A stretch of DNA of 64,000 nt from Nocardia arthritidis (GCF_011801145.1 NZ_CP046172.1:4960001-5024000), one strand, 5' to 3'; numbered from the stretch's first letter, positions 30,521 through 39,514 are shown. The notes: generated by a model not told the origin, from the sequence alone. Translations and numbers: made by a program.

Positions 30521-32035
30521 ATGGTCCCGCAGGACTCGGGCACGGTTGCCATCCGCAATATCCTCACCCGGCTGTGCAAACGCTCGGGCCTGAGCTCGGA
30601 TCGCCTGCGCACCACCGAGATCGATGTCAAACCGCTGCTGGAACTGCCCGCAGTGCGCCGCTACGCCGAGTCCGAGGGCATAGACCCCGCCGAGGCGGTG
30701 CTGCCGGTGGTCCGCGAGCTGGCCCGCAAACTCGGCCCGACCAACCGGGTGATCGCCGACGCCGAACTCACCCTCGGCCTGCTCCGCGAAACAGATTGCA
30801 CCGGAATCGATTTCGATCAGCTCTACGCTGCGGACCTGGGCGAGCGGCGGGCGTATCTCACCGACAACTGGCGCGGCCTGCACGAGGCCGTCGCGGCCGA
30901 ACACATTCCGCCCGCACCGACGGTCCGCTCACTGCGCGCCACCCCCGAGCGGCGGGCCTTCACCGCGCTCGCCGGACTGCTCGCGCTCGACTCGGGATAT
31001 CCGGCCGTCGGCGTGGAAGCCGCCACCGCGCCGCTCAATTCGGGTGCGGCGGGTGTCGTCACGGTGGTCGGCGAGGCCGTGATCTACCACATCTACCGGG
31101 TCGACGATATTCCCCGGGCCGGGGCCGCGATCGCGGGCCGGTTCGACGACCACCCCGGCGGCAAGGGACTCAACCGGGCCATCGCCGCCGCCCGGCTCGG
31201 GCTGCGGGTGCGGTTGGCCTGCGCGATCGGCGACGACGCCGGCGGGCGCCGGATCCTCGACCTGCTGCGCGGCGAACACGTCGACCATTCGCTGATCCGG
31301 ACCGTCACCGACGCGCCGACACCGGTGAGCGCGATGATGGTGACCCGCACCGGAACCGCGGCCCTGATCACCGCAACCGACCAACGCATCCGGATCGACC
31401 CGCGCGACCTGGCGCTGCACGACGCCCTCGCCACCTCCGACGTGGTGATCCTCACCTTCGGCGGGCAACCCATCGAAATGGTCGAGCGGGTACTCGAATT
31501 GATCCGGCAGATGCCGAATCCGCCACTGCTGGTTGTCCATCCGGCGCCGCGAGTCGAGCAACCGCAGTACCTGATCCCCTACTTCGGCGTCATCGACTAC
31601 CTGATCGGCACCCGCGCCGAACTCGCGGATCTGCTGCCCGCCACGTTCTCCGGATACGACGCCACCGACGCCCGACGCGATTTCGACACCGATACCGCAC
31701 CCCGCCTGCGCGCCCTCGGTGTCGCGACGGTCTGTGCCATCGAGGGTTTCGCCTGCACCGTGCGCTCCGACGATGTGAACCTCGACATCGCCCGCTCCCC
31801 CGTCGCGCTGCTGGAGGAATCCCCCGGCGCCCAAGCCGCCTTCGCCGCCGCCCTCGCCTACCGCCTGATCACCACCGGCCGCACCGCCGAACGCCGCGAC
31901 TTCGAATGGGCCACCGCCGCCATGGCCGCCACCCAATCCTTCGGCGACATCTCCGGCGCCATGCCCACCCTGCACGACATAGACCGAATCGCGAACCTCG
32001 AATCCCGCAAGGTGGCCCGGCCGCACGCCGGGTGA
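30521..32035 (+). CDS. Two-domain protein: novel N-terminal domain plus catalytically dead PfkB domain
   Basis: 504 residues; the ATG at 30521 has ggagg upstream. Residues 1 to about 175 form a helical domain (IRNILTRLCKRSGLSSDRLRTTE, EGIDPAEAVLPVVRELARKLG, NRVIADAELTLGLL) that I cannot place but which recalls a DNA-binding or adaptor module. From about residue 190 a PfkB domain begins (GGKGLNRAIAAARLG). The catalytic GAGD motif is replaced by GAQA at 436-439, so the Asp base is missing, as in the paralogue upstream. A sensor role is a reasonable inference. Confidence 0.8.
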   Translation: MVPQDSGTVAIRNILTRLCKRSGLSSDRLRTTEIDVKPLLELPAVRRYAESEGIDPAEAVLPVVRELARKLGPTNRVIADAELTLGLLRETDCTGIDFDQLYAADLGERRAYLTDNWRGLHEAVAAEHIPPAPTVRSLRATPERRAFTALAGLLALDSGYPAVGVEAATAPLNSGAAGVVTVVGEAVIYHIYRVDDIPRAGAAIAGRFDDHPGGKGLNRAIAAARLGLRVRLACAIGDDAGGRRILDLLRGEHVDHSLIRTVTDAPTPVSAMMVTRTGTAALITATDQRIRIDPRDLALHDALATSDVVILTFGGQPIEMVERVLELIRQMPNPPLLVVHPAPRVEQPQYLIPYFGVIDYLIGTRAELADLLPATFSGYDATDARRDFDTDTAPRLRALGVATVCAIEGFACTVRSDDVNLDIARSPVALLEESPGAQAAFAAALAYRLITTGRTAERRDFEWATAAMAATQSFGDISGAMPTLHDIDRIANLESRKVARPHAG

Positions 32036-32252
32036 CGGGAAAAAATCCTCGGTACACGAAGTCGGGACCACGCCGAGCGAATTCGGCCGGATAGGTCTAT
32101 CGTCTCCCCACCGCACCGCATCGACGCCGTTGTCGAAAGGTCGCGGTGGCGGACACGCGACCCACATTCATCGCGGGCCCGACACGATGTGGCCGCTCAC
32201 ATTTCGGCCACCTCGCATCTCCACTCCCCACCCAGGAGCGTACGGAGGCACT

Positions 32253-32945
32253 GTGAGCAGCGAATTGTCATTCGAAGACACACGGCACATCTGGACCCGC
32301 AACGGGCGCCAACTCCCGGTCCGGGTGCTCGAACTACCCCACCAGCAGGACGGCGGCTACGCGCTGGTATTCGGTGAAATCGCGGACGATTGCCTCGTCC
32401 GAATCCATTCCCGCTGCCTCTACGGCGAGGTACTGGGCGCCGACGACTGCGACTGCGGACAGGAACTGGACAAATCCCTCGACCTCATCGCCCGCGCGGG
32501 CCACGGAGTTCTCATCTACCTGGAACAGGAGGGGCGCGGTCTCGGGTTGATCGCGAAGGCGCGCGGTATGGCATTGAGCCAGCGAATGGACATCGACACC
32601 TTCGAAAGTTACGAGCTACTCGGATATCCCGCCGACAATCGCTGCTACAAACTCGCGGCCGAAACCCTCCTGCTGCTCGGGCTTCGGTCGGTGCGGTTGC
32701 TGACCAACAACCCGCAGAAGGCGGATGCGTTGTGGGAGGCGGGCTTGCAGGTCACCGTCCTGGCGCTGCGCACCGAGGTCCGCAGTGAGCGCGCACAGCA
32801 GTATCTCGAGGCCAAACGACGGCATCGCAAGCATTGGATTCCCGACGACAGGACGCCGTGGGCGCCGGACCAGGCGATGTACGGTGACCCGGCCCCGGTC
32901 ACTCCACCGCGTAGCGCGGGTCGCGGATATCGAGCGGCTCGGTGA
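32253..32945 (+). CDS. GTP cyclohydrolase II paralogue with a Tyr-to-Met active-site change
   Basis: 230 residues from GTG 32253, with ggagg upstream. The Zn site is intact (Cys55, Cys66, Cys68; context HSRCLYGEVLGADDCDCG), as are EQEGRG and the GTP contacts ADNR and LLTNNPQK. The residue aligning with the conserved catalytic Tyr (Tyr105 in E. coli RibA, in RAYALQ) is Met106 (RGMALSQ). As I recall, Streptomyces SCO6655 has the same change and stops at the formylated pyrimidine (FAPy) nucleotide. It is therefore likely not the housekeeping riboflavin enzyme. The 3' end overlaps the convergent VOC gene by 47 bases. Confidence 0.85.
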   Translation: MSSELSFEDTRHIWTRNGRQLPVRVLELPHQQDGGYALVFGEIADDCLVRIHSRCLYGEVLGADDCDCGQELDKSLDLIARAGHGVLIYLEQEGRGLGLIAKARGMALSQRMDIDTFESYELLGYPADNRCYKLAAETLLLLGLRSVRLLTNNPQKADALWEAGLQVTVLALRTEVRSERAQQYLEAKRRHRKHWIPDDRTPWAPDQAMYGDPAPVTPPRSAGRGYRAAR

Positions 32946-33333
32946 ACCTGAGGTAGAACCCAGCGGGATCGACAATGCGGAAATCCCTTGTCCCCCAGGG
33001 CTGCATCTTCAGTTGACCGACGACGCGGTCGTGGTCGTGGATCCGGTCGTACAGTCCGTCGATATCATCCACCATGAGCACCACCTCCACACCGTAGCCG
33101 CGCTGGGTCGAATCCGGGAATCGGCCGAAATAGCTTTGGTCGTAGACGAATTCGTTACCGCCCCAGAAGGTCAGGACATTGTTCTCCAATTGCACGACCA
33201 GGTAGCCTTTCTTGCCCTCCGGCGCCCGTTCCCACAGCACCTCGAAGCCGAGGCCGGTGTAGAAGGTCCGGACCGGATCGAAATCCGGCACGTGTAGCTC
33301 GACGAAAGTGCCCAATATCGGTGCCTCGCCCAT
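32899..33333 (-). CDS. VOC-superfamily (glyoxalase/bleomycin-resistance fold) protein
   Basis: 144 residues with paired beta-alpha-beta-beta-beta modules: GTFVELHVPDFDPVRTFYTGLGFEV, later RGYGVEVVLMVDDIDGLYDRI and DFRIVDPAGFYLRFTEP. Family members are metal-dependent lyases, dioxygenases or drug-binding proteins; the metal positions here (Glu in VELHV and the late Arg/Glu) do not decide the function. The last 47 bases of coding sequence overlap the convergent GTP cyclohydrolase gene. Confidence 0.82.
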   Translation of the reverse strand: MGEAPILGTFVELHVPDFDPVRTFYTGLGFEVLWERAPEGKKGYLVVQLENNVLTFWGGNEFVYDQSYFGRFPDSTQRGYGVEVVLMVDDIDGLYDRIHDHDRVVGQLKMQPWGTRDFRIVDPAGFYLRFTEPLDIRDPRYAVE

Positions 33334-33395
33334 TGTTTCGTCCCTTCTGTGTAGTTTGCCTCCCTACTGTCCCCCGGTGGATGCCCACCGAGGTC

Positions 33396-34955
33396 CTACA
33401 ACCACAGCCGGAGCTGGGTGAGATCGCCGACGATGAAGCCCTCCGCCAATCCAGCGCGCCGGAAATCCGCACGATTGTCCAGTCCGGACAGCACGGCCAC
33501 GAACGGGACGTCGTTGCCCGCCGCGGCGGTGTAGTCGCGCACACTGTCCCCGACGTACACGATTTCGTCGCGCTCGAAACCCGTCTCGGCGAGCCTGCGC
33601 AGCGGCCGCCGCAGCACCCGAGGATCGGGCTTGTGCGCACCGGTCTCTTCGCAACCGAAGACCTCGCCAGGGCCCGCGCCGAGCCCCAACCGCGCCAGAT
33701 CCTGCATGATCAGCTCACGTTTGCCGGAACCTACTATCAGCCAGGGGATTCCGCGTCGCCGCAGCGCCTCGATCAACCCGCGCGCCCCGCGGGTCGGAAT
33801 CGGTTTCTCCGCCGCCATGGCCGCGCCGTACGCGGCCTCGAACGCCACTGGATCGACCGCGGGCGCCAGCGCCGCCAGCATCGCATCGAACGGCAGGCCC
33901 CAGGCGGCCCGAATGGTCTCGATGCTCAGCGGAATACCGAAATCGGCTGCCGTTCTGCGCAATACCGGCCATCGGGTTCTCGCGGTCGCGGCGATCGTGT
34001 CGTCGAAATCGAGGATCATCGCCCGGCAGCGCGCCAGCAGCTCGGCGATACCCGGTGCGCCGCCGCCGAGGAGATTGTCGGCGATCAACCGGGCCTCGGC
34101 GACCAGATCGGTGATGCCGAGTCGCGCGAATATCGCCGCCGCGGCTCGCGCGTGCCGCCGCCCCTGCGGGTATTTCCGTTCCAGGACATCGATTTTCGCC
34201 AGGCCCAGGTGGCATCGCCCCGCGCTGGACGGCCGGTCGACCTGTTCGGCGCAGGTCAGCCCGCGCTCGAACAGCGGTCGCGCACCGCGCAGATTGCCCA
34301 ACTCGTAATAGGTTTCGGCCAGATGGCTCAACGAGACGGCCGCACCCTCCACTACCCCCATCTCGTCATCCAGGCGCAGCGCCTCCGCGAACCGGCCACG
34401 CGCTGCCTCGAATTCACCCTCCCGCACCGCACACACCCCCAGTTCCACCAGTGTGGCCGCCCGGCCCTCGTCATCGGCGGTGGGCGGCGCGGTGGCCAGG
34501 ATGCGTTCGAACAACGAGCGCGCCGTCGCGAACTCGCCGATACGCGAGGCGATGTGTCCACGCAGTCGCAGGGTTTCCCGGCGATCGGCCTCTCCCGCGG
34601 CCGCGGGCAGCGCCTCCTCGCTCGCCCGCAGGCAGCCCTCGGCCTCGGTGTATTCGCCGAGCCACACGTGCACCCGTCCGATGAGTGCGAACTGCCGGGC
34701 CCGCGCCACCGGGTCACCGGCCCGCAGCGCCGCCTCGGCAGCCTTCTCGCACAAGCGGATTCGATCGCGCCAGTGTCCGCGACCCCACAGGAAACCCGCC
34801 ATGGATTCGGCGAAATCGATTACCGCGCGGTATTGCTCGGCAGGCACGCGAATGCCGTCTCCGCCTCGGTGCTCGGTCGATGATTCGCCGACTCCGATAC
34901 GGAGGTAGGCGCGGTCGGCGAATTCCAGGATGTTCTCCCGCTCGCGTTCGAGCAT
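33396..34955 (-). CDS. TPR plus HAD-phosphatase part of a split STAND protein
   Basis: 519 residues if read from the ATG at 34955 (MLERERENILEFADRAYL). This opening is the usual NB-ARC-to-TPR junction, so the frame is best seen as the continuation of the upstream STAND gene after a -1 frameshift near 34965-34980. A TPR array follows (for example RVHVWLGEYTEAEGCLRASEEAL, FEAARGRFAEALRLDDEMG). The last 230 residues are a complete HAD hydrolase with DFDDT, VGSGKRE, the Lys in AHKPDP and VGDSVRD. Whether it is made alone, by frameshifting, or is broken is open. Confidence 0.7.
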   Translation of the reverse strand: MLERERENILEFADRAYLRIGVGESSTEHRGGDGIRVPAEQYRAVIDFAESMAGFLWGRGHWRDRIRLCEKAAEAALRAGDPVARARQFALIGRVHVWLGEYTEAEGCLRASEEALPAAAGEADRRETLRLRGHIASRIGEFATARSLFERILATAPPTADDEGRAATLVELGVCAVREGEFEAARGRFAEALRLDDEMGVVEGAAVSLSHLAETYYELGNLRGARPLFERGLTCAEQVDRPSSAGRCHLGLAKIDVLERKYPQGRRHARAAAAIFARLGITDLVAEARLIADNLLGGGAPGIAELLARCRAMILDFDDTIAATARTRWPVLRRTAADFGIPLSIETIRAAWGLPFDAMLAALAPAVDPVAFEAAYGAAMAAEKPIPTRGARGLIEALRRRGIPWLIVGSGKRELIMQDLARLGLGAGPGEVFGCEETGAHKPDPRVLRRPLRRLAETGFERDEIVYVGDSVRDYTAAAGNDVPFVAVLSGLDNRADFRRAGLAEGFIVGDLTQLRLWL

Positions 34956-36817
34956 GCGCACCGCGCCGGATCGGAATAGATATCGGCATGCGCAGCGGAA
35001 TACGAACGGTAGTAACCGATGAGCCGGTCCTCGATGGCAACGCGGCGCTGCGGCGCATTCGTCAATTGCCGCAGCGCGTAGGCGCGGGTGAGTGGATGCA
35101 GCCGCAGCCGCCCCGGTTCGTCCGCTGCCGAGTGCAGAAAATCCACAAGCGCGGTGTCGGCGACGCACTGTATTTCGCGGCGCAGCCGCTCGCCATCGAG
35201 CCCGAGCGCAGCGCCGACGGCCTCACGCGACACCGTGACCGCGTGCAGCGCCACGGTAAGTACGACGACCTGCCCGGTCGGCGACAACACATTCCACGAC
35301 CGGTCGAAGATCGGGTCGAAGATATCGTGATCGGCCGCGGCGCGCAGCCGTGCGATCGAGGAGCGCAAATCATCGCCGTCGTAACGCATCTGGGCCGCGG
35401 TGAGGCGAATAGCCAATGGATTGCCACCCGTTGCCGCAAGATACTCCCGCAGCAGCGCGCCCGCGCTGGAGGTCAGTGCCGCCACCTGGAGCCGATCGCC
35501 CTCTTCGTGAGCCAACCGGGCGCGGGCCTTGTCGTCGAGCCCGTCGAGGTCGATCGGCCACGCCTCGCGCGAATACCGCTGCCGGGCCGTGACGAGGAAT
35601 TTGCTCCGCGCCGGGTCGACACCGCGAATCAACTCCCGGATCGACTCGTCGCCCGCGTCCAGATCGTCGATGATCACCAGACATCGTTCGCCGTTGAGGT
35701 GTTCGATCGTTCGTTTCAGTCGGTCGGCCGTCGGCAGGGCGCGCAGGTACCGGAAGTCCATCACCTCGGAGACGGCCTCGACGACGGCATCGAGCTGGGG
35801 CGTGCTCGCCGCCCGATCGCACCACATGACGGTGTCGAACTGTCTTGCACCGGAACGCTTCTCGGATTCGGTGAGGAGCCAGCCGATACGGTTCGCCAAC
35901 GCCGATTTGCCCATACCGCCGAGGCCGGAGATACAGACCACCGGGTTGCGCGACGCGAGACCGTCTAGCGCGCGGCGCACTTCGGTCGCTCGGTCGACAA
36001 AGTTGATCGACAGTGCGGTGAGGTTGTGCCGCACCGTCGTTCGGGCGGGCGGCGGATCCGGTGGCGGTCGCGGCGGATCCGGTTCGTCGCTCGGCGGCCG
36101 CGCCACGAGCGCACCGAGCAGGTGACTGCGTAGCGTCAAGAACACAAGTGCCTGTGCAGAATCCGCAGCGATGATCGAGAAGTGATCGCCGGGAAGGGCT
36201 TTCACCTCGGGGAAGAGTCCGGCGGCCGAGGCGGGCCGGACGACGTTGTCGCTGGTGCCGGCGTACAGGTACAGCGGGATCGGGCAGTTCTGCGCGTCAA
36301 CGGTTTTGGCGTACTGGATATGTTCCAGGACGATCTGCTGTGCGTCGGTCACCTTTTTCGCGATCGGGCGCAGCTCCGCCTCCTGCGGATGTTTCCAGAA
36401 TCCGGATGCCGAGCGCCGCAGCAGGATGGCGAGTTCGGAGCCGGAGTTCGGACAGGCCAGCATCACCACCGCCGCGATCCGGCGCAGCTCCAGCCCGCGG
36501 CCGCGCTGGATCATCCGCGCCAGATATCGCTGCACGATCAGGCCGCCCTGACTGTGGCTGACGAGCACGATCCGCTCGTACGCCGCGACCCGCACGTCGA
36601 GGTAGGTGCGCAGATAGTCGGCGATGACGTCGTAGTCCGGAATGGCGCGCAGCGGGTTGAACCGGACCTTCGGGCTCTCGTACTGCATGGCGAACACGTC
36701 GAAATCCGACGTCAGCTCAGCGTCTTTCGCGATCCACGAGATGATGTCCGCCCAGGTCCGGGCGGACGAGAACAGGCCGTGCACCAGCACGACGGCCGCC
36801 CGCTTGGGTGTGTTCAC
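34820..36817 (-). CDS. STAND (NB-ARC) ATPase with N-terminal alpha/beta-hydrolase
   Basis: 665 residues as read, of which about the first 617 look real. An alpha/beta-hydrolase comes first: VLVHGLFSSARTW as the oxyanion loop, nucleophile Ser89 in VSHSQGG, probable Asp190, and His212 in PGDHFSII. A Pro-rich linker (PPRPPPDPPPA) leads to an NB-ARC ATPase with P-loop GLGGMGKSALA at about 298, Walker B LVIIDDLD at about 380, sensor FLVTAR and GGNPLAI. The frame leaves coding sense near 34970. A -1 shift there restores a single protein of about 1,137 residues with the TPR-HAD part, an NLR-like layout. Confidence 0.78.
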   Translation of the reverse strand: MNTPKRAAVVLVHGLFSSARTWADIISWIAKDAELTSDFDVFAMQYESPKVRFNPLRAIPDYDVIADYLRTYLDVRVAAYERIVLVSHSQGGLIVQRYLARMIQRGRGLELRRIAAVVMLACPNSGSELAILLRRSASGFWKHPQEAELRPIAKKVTDAQQIVLEHIQYAKTVDAQNCPIPLYLYAGTSDNVVRPASAAGLFPEVKALPGDHFSIIAADSAQALVFLTLRSHLLGALVARPPSDEPDPPRPPPDPPPARTTVRHNLTALSINFVDRATEVRRALDGLASRNPVVCISGLGGMGKSALANRIGWLLTESEKRSGARQFDTVMWCDRAASTPQLDAVVEAVSEVMDFRYLRALPTADRLKRTIEHLNGERCLVIIDDLDAGDESIRELIRGVDPARSKFLVTARQRYSREAWPIDLDGLDDKARARLAHEEGDRLQVAALTSSAGALLREYLAATGGNPLAIRLTAAQMRYDGDDLRSSIARLRAAADHDIFDPIFDRSWNVLSPTGQVVVLTVALHAVTVSREAVGAALGLDGERLRREIQCVADTALVDFLHSAADEPGRLRLHPLTRAYALRQLTNAPQRRVAIEDRLIGYYRSYSAAHADIYSDPARCACSNASGRTSWNSPTAPTSVSESANHRPSTEAETAFACLPSNTAR

Positions 36818-37085
36818 CGCAGTTCCCCCACCGTCATCGATCGCGCCACCCCGGCACCGTCACCGAATAACGGTAGTCCGGGGCCAGCGGTATACGGCGG
36901 GCTTTCGCCTGGTCCGAGTCCAAGACGTTGCGCAGCCGCACGGTGATTGGCGTTACTGGCCGGTAATGCCGATCGCGATCGGCGTCGGCTGGCTATTCTG
37001 AGTGAGCCGCGCCACTCGGTGCCGGGTCATTCCGTATGTTGTTGCGCGGGGGTGGGGCGCCACGCTCAGATATCGGGACAAGGAT

Positions 37086-38912
37086 ATGACGACAGCAGAT
37101 ATCGGTTACGTGCACGAATCGGGTAAGACGGTTTATACGGTGCCCGAGGCGTTTCAGGAGACCAGGAAGTTGCGGCCTGGGCAGGTGGCGCTGCGGACGG
37201 TCGGCGGGACCCAGCAGATCACCTGGCGGGAGTACGGCGAGCGGGTCGAGGCGCTGGCGGCCGGGCTCGCGACGCTCGGCGTCGGGCACGGCGACACGGT
37301 CGGCATCATGCTCACCAATCGGCCCGAGTTCAACCTGATCGATACGGCCGCACTGCATCTGGGCGCCACTCCGTTCTCGGTGTACAACACCAGCTCCCCC
37401 GAACAGATCAACCACTTGTTCACCAACGCGGCGAACCGGGTGGTGGTCACCGAGCAGCGCTTCCTCGACGTAATCCGTTCGGCCGGAGTGGAACTCGCTC
37501 ACATTATCGTCGTCGACGGACCTGCGGAAGGCGCGTCGACGTTGGCCGATCTCGAGGCGAATCCGTTGCCGGACTTCGATTTCACCGCCGCGTGGACCGC
37601 GGTGCGGCCTGACGATCTGGCCACGCTGATCTATACCTCCGGCACCACCGGCCCGTCCAAGGGTGTCGAGGTCAGTCACCGCAACGTGCTCGCGCAGGTC
37701 GCCGCGCTAACGAACGGGCCGTTGCGGGTCGGCTTCGACGACCGAGCCGTGTCGTACCTTCCCGCGGCGCATGTGGCCGACCGCATCTCCGCGCACGCCA
37801 CCAACCTGCTCACCGGCGTGCAGATCACCACGGTCCCGGATCCGCGCGAGGTCGCGGCCGCGCTGCCCGACGCCCGCCCCACCACCTTTTTCGGCGTGCC
37901 ACGGGTGTGGCAGAAGATCAAGGCGGGCCTGGAGGGCAGGCTCGCGCAGGAGCCGAGCCCGGTCAAGAAGGCGCTGGCCGGTTGGGCGATCAACACCGGA
38001 ATCGCCACGGCCCGAGCCGATCTCGCGGGCCGGCGCGACCCGCTCCTGTCACTGCGGCACAAGGTGGCCGAGGCCCTGGTGCTTTCCAAGCTGCGCCACG
38101 CCATGGGACTCGACCAGCTGAAGGTCGCCGCCTCGGGCGCCGCGCCGATCCCACCGGAAACCCTCGAGTACTTCCTCGGGCTCGGCTTCACCGTCACCGA
38201 GGTATGGGGCATGTCCGAGACCACCGGCGTCGGCACCTACACCGAACTGGACAAACCCCGGCCCGGCTCGGTCGGCCGCGCCGTCGATGGGATGGAGCTG
38301 CGCCTCGCCGACGACGGCGAGGTGCTGGTGCGCGGCCCGATCGTCACCCGCGGCTACCGCAATATGCCCGAAAAGACCGCGGAGGCAATCGATTCCGAGG
38401 GCTGGCTGCACACCGGCGACGTCGGGACCCTCGATCCCGACGGCTACCTGCGCATCGTCGACCGCAAGAAGGAGCTGATCATCAACGAGGCGGGCAAGAA
38501 CATCGCCCCCTCCAATATCGAGAACGCGGTGAAGGCCGTGTCGTCGCTGGTCGGCCAGGTGGTCGCGGTGGGCGATGCCAAACCGTATATCGCGGCGTTG
38601 ATCGTGCTCGACCCCGACGTTGTCGCGTTGCGTGCCAAGGAACTCGGGATCACCGACGCCGATATCGCCGCCATGGCCCGGCACCGCGAACTCGTCGACG
38701 AGGTGGCCGCCGCGGTGCGGGCGGGCAACGCCAAACTGTCGCGGGTGGAGCAGATCAAGCGGTTCACGGTGCTCGCCGCGGTCTGGGAGCCGGGCGGCGA
38801 CGAACTCACCCCGAAGATGTCGCTCAAGCGCAGCCCGATCGCCGCCAAATACTCCGCCGAGATCGATGTGCTCTACGCGAAGGAACCGCCGGAACACGTG
38901 GTCAACGTCTAG
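37086..38912 (+). CDS. FadD15-like long-chain acyl-CoA ligase (second copy)
   Basis: 608 residues from the ATG at 37086. ANL motifs are complete: IYTSGTTGPSKGVEVSH, WGMSETTGVG, GWLHTGDVG, and the hinge DRKKELIINEAGKNIAPSNIEN. The C-terminal MSLKRSPIAAKYSAEID matches the paralogue at 1748-3562, to which it is similar along the full length. The pair may supply acyl-CoA for different lipid pathways; proximity to the polyketide cluster is suggestive but not proof of a role there. Confidence 0.9.
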   Translation: MTTADIGYVHESGKTVYTVPEAFQETRKLRPGQVALRTVGGTQQITWREYGERVEALAAGLATLGVGHGDTVGIMLTNRPEFNLIDTAALHLGATPFSVYNTSSPEQINHLFTNAANRVVVTEQRFLDVIRSAGVELAHIIVVDGPAEGASTLADLEANPLPDFDFTAAWTAVRPDDLATLIYTSGTTGPSKGVEVSHRNVLAQVAALTNGPLRVGFDDRAVSYLPAAHVADRISAHATNLLTGVQITTVPDPREVAAALPDARPTTFFGVPRVWQKIKAGLEGRLAQEPSPVKKALAGWAINTGIATARADLAGRRDPLLSLRHKVAEALVLSKLRHAMGLDQLKVAASGAAPIPPETLEYFLGLGFTVTEVWGMSETTGVGTYTELDKPRPGSVGRAVDGMELRLADDGEVLVRGPIVTRGYRNMPEKTAEAIDSEGWLHTGDVGTLDPDGYLRIVDRKKELIINEAGKNIAPSNIENAVKAVSSLVGQVVAVGDAKPYIAALIVLDPDVVALRAKELGITDADIAAMARHRELVDEVAAAVRAGNAKLSRVEQIKRFTVLAAVWEPGGDELTPKMSLKRSPIAAKYSAEIDVLYAKEPPEHVVNV

Positions 38913-38927
38913 CTGTCCCTGGCGCGA

Positions 38928-38960
38928 CTGCGGCCCTGAGCCGAAAGCTCAGGGCCGCAG
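38928..38960. terminator. Bidirectional hairpin terminator
   Basis: A perfect 14-bp stem, ctgcggccctgagc at 38928-38941 with gctcagggccgcag at 38947-38960, closed by the loop cgaaa, lies between the acyl-CoA ligase stop and the convergent PEBP gene. It is followed by tggttt on the right. The position and stability fit a terminator for both genes. Confidence 0.85.
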
Positions 38961-38966
38961 CTGGTT

Positions 38967-39500
38967 TCACTGCTCGTAGGTGCCGATGATGGTGGCTCGC
39001 GCCAGGGTGTGCGAGAACAGGTTGAAGCCGAGGAAGGCGGGGCTGGCGTTCGCGTCGACCTCCAGCCGCTCCACATCCACCGCGTGCACCACGAAGAAGT
39101 AGCGGTGGTAGCCGTGGCCGGGCGGCGGGGCCGCCCCGACGAAACCGTTGAAGCCGCCGTCGTTTCGCAGCTGCACCGCGCCCTCGGGCAGCACGCCGCC
39201 CTCGCTGCCCGCACCGCGCGCCAGCGAGGTGACGCCCGCCGGGATGTTCGCCACCTCCCAGTGCCAGAATCCGGAGGCGGTCGGGGCGTCCGGATCGAAG
39301 CAGGTGACAACGAAACTCTTTGTCTCCGCCGGGAATCCGGACCAGGACAGCTGCGGCGACACATCCTTGCCGCCCGCGCCGAATACGCCGCTCACCTGAT
39401 CGTTCGGTAGCGGCTGACCGTCGGTGACGTCCTCCGAGGTGACCGTGAAGGACGGCACCTGCGGCAACGCCGCGTAGGGGTTGTACGAATAGTCGGGCAC
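38967..39500 (-). CDS. YbhB/YbcL-type PEBP-family protein
   Basis: 177 residues. The phosphatidylethanolamine-binding fold is marked by [27 protein letters not shown], where the DPDAP motif is the ligand pocket, [13 protein letters not shown], and [15 protein letters not shown] with its conserved His. No signal peptide is present. Members bind anionic lipids or inhibit kinases or proteases in other systems; the role in actinobacteria is unclear. Convergent with the acyl-CoA ligase gene across a strong terminator. Confidence 0.92.
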   Translation of the reverse strand: MPDYSYNPYAALPQVPSFTVTSEDVTDGQPLPNDQVSGVFGAGGKDVSPQLSWSGFPAETKSFVVTCFDPDAPTASGFWHWEVANIPAGVTSLARGAGSEGGVLPEGAVQLRNDGGFNGFVGAAPPPGHGYHRYFFVVHAVDVERLEVDANASPAFLGFNLFSHTLARATIIGTYEQ

Positions 39501-39514
39501 GACAGGTCCTTTCG

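Noticed and set aside
30574..32094. Overlapping 506-codon plus-strand frame in the second PfkB-like gene
   Set aside because: Arg/Pro/His-rich shadow of the true frame.
33321..34883. 520-codon plus-strand frame opposite the TPR-HAD gene
   Set aside because: The minus strand carries all HAD motifs; the plus-strand translation is Arg/Gln-rich without any domain.
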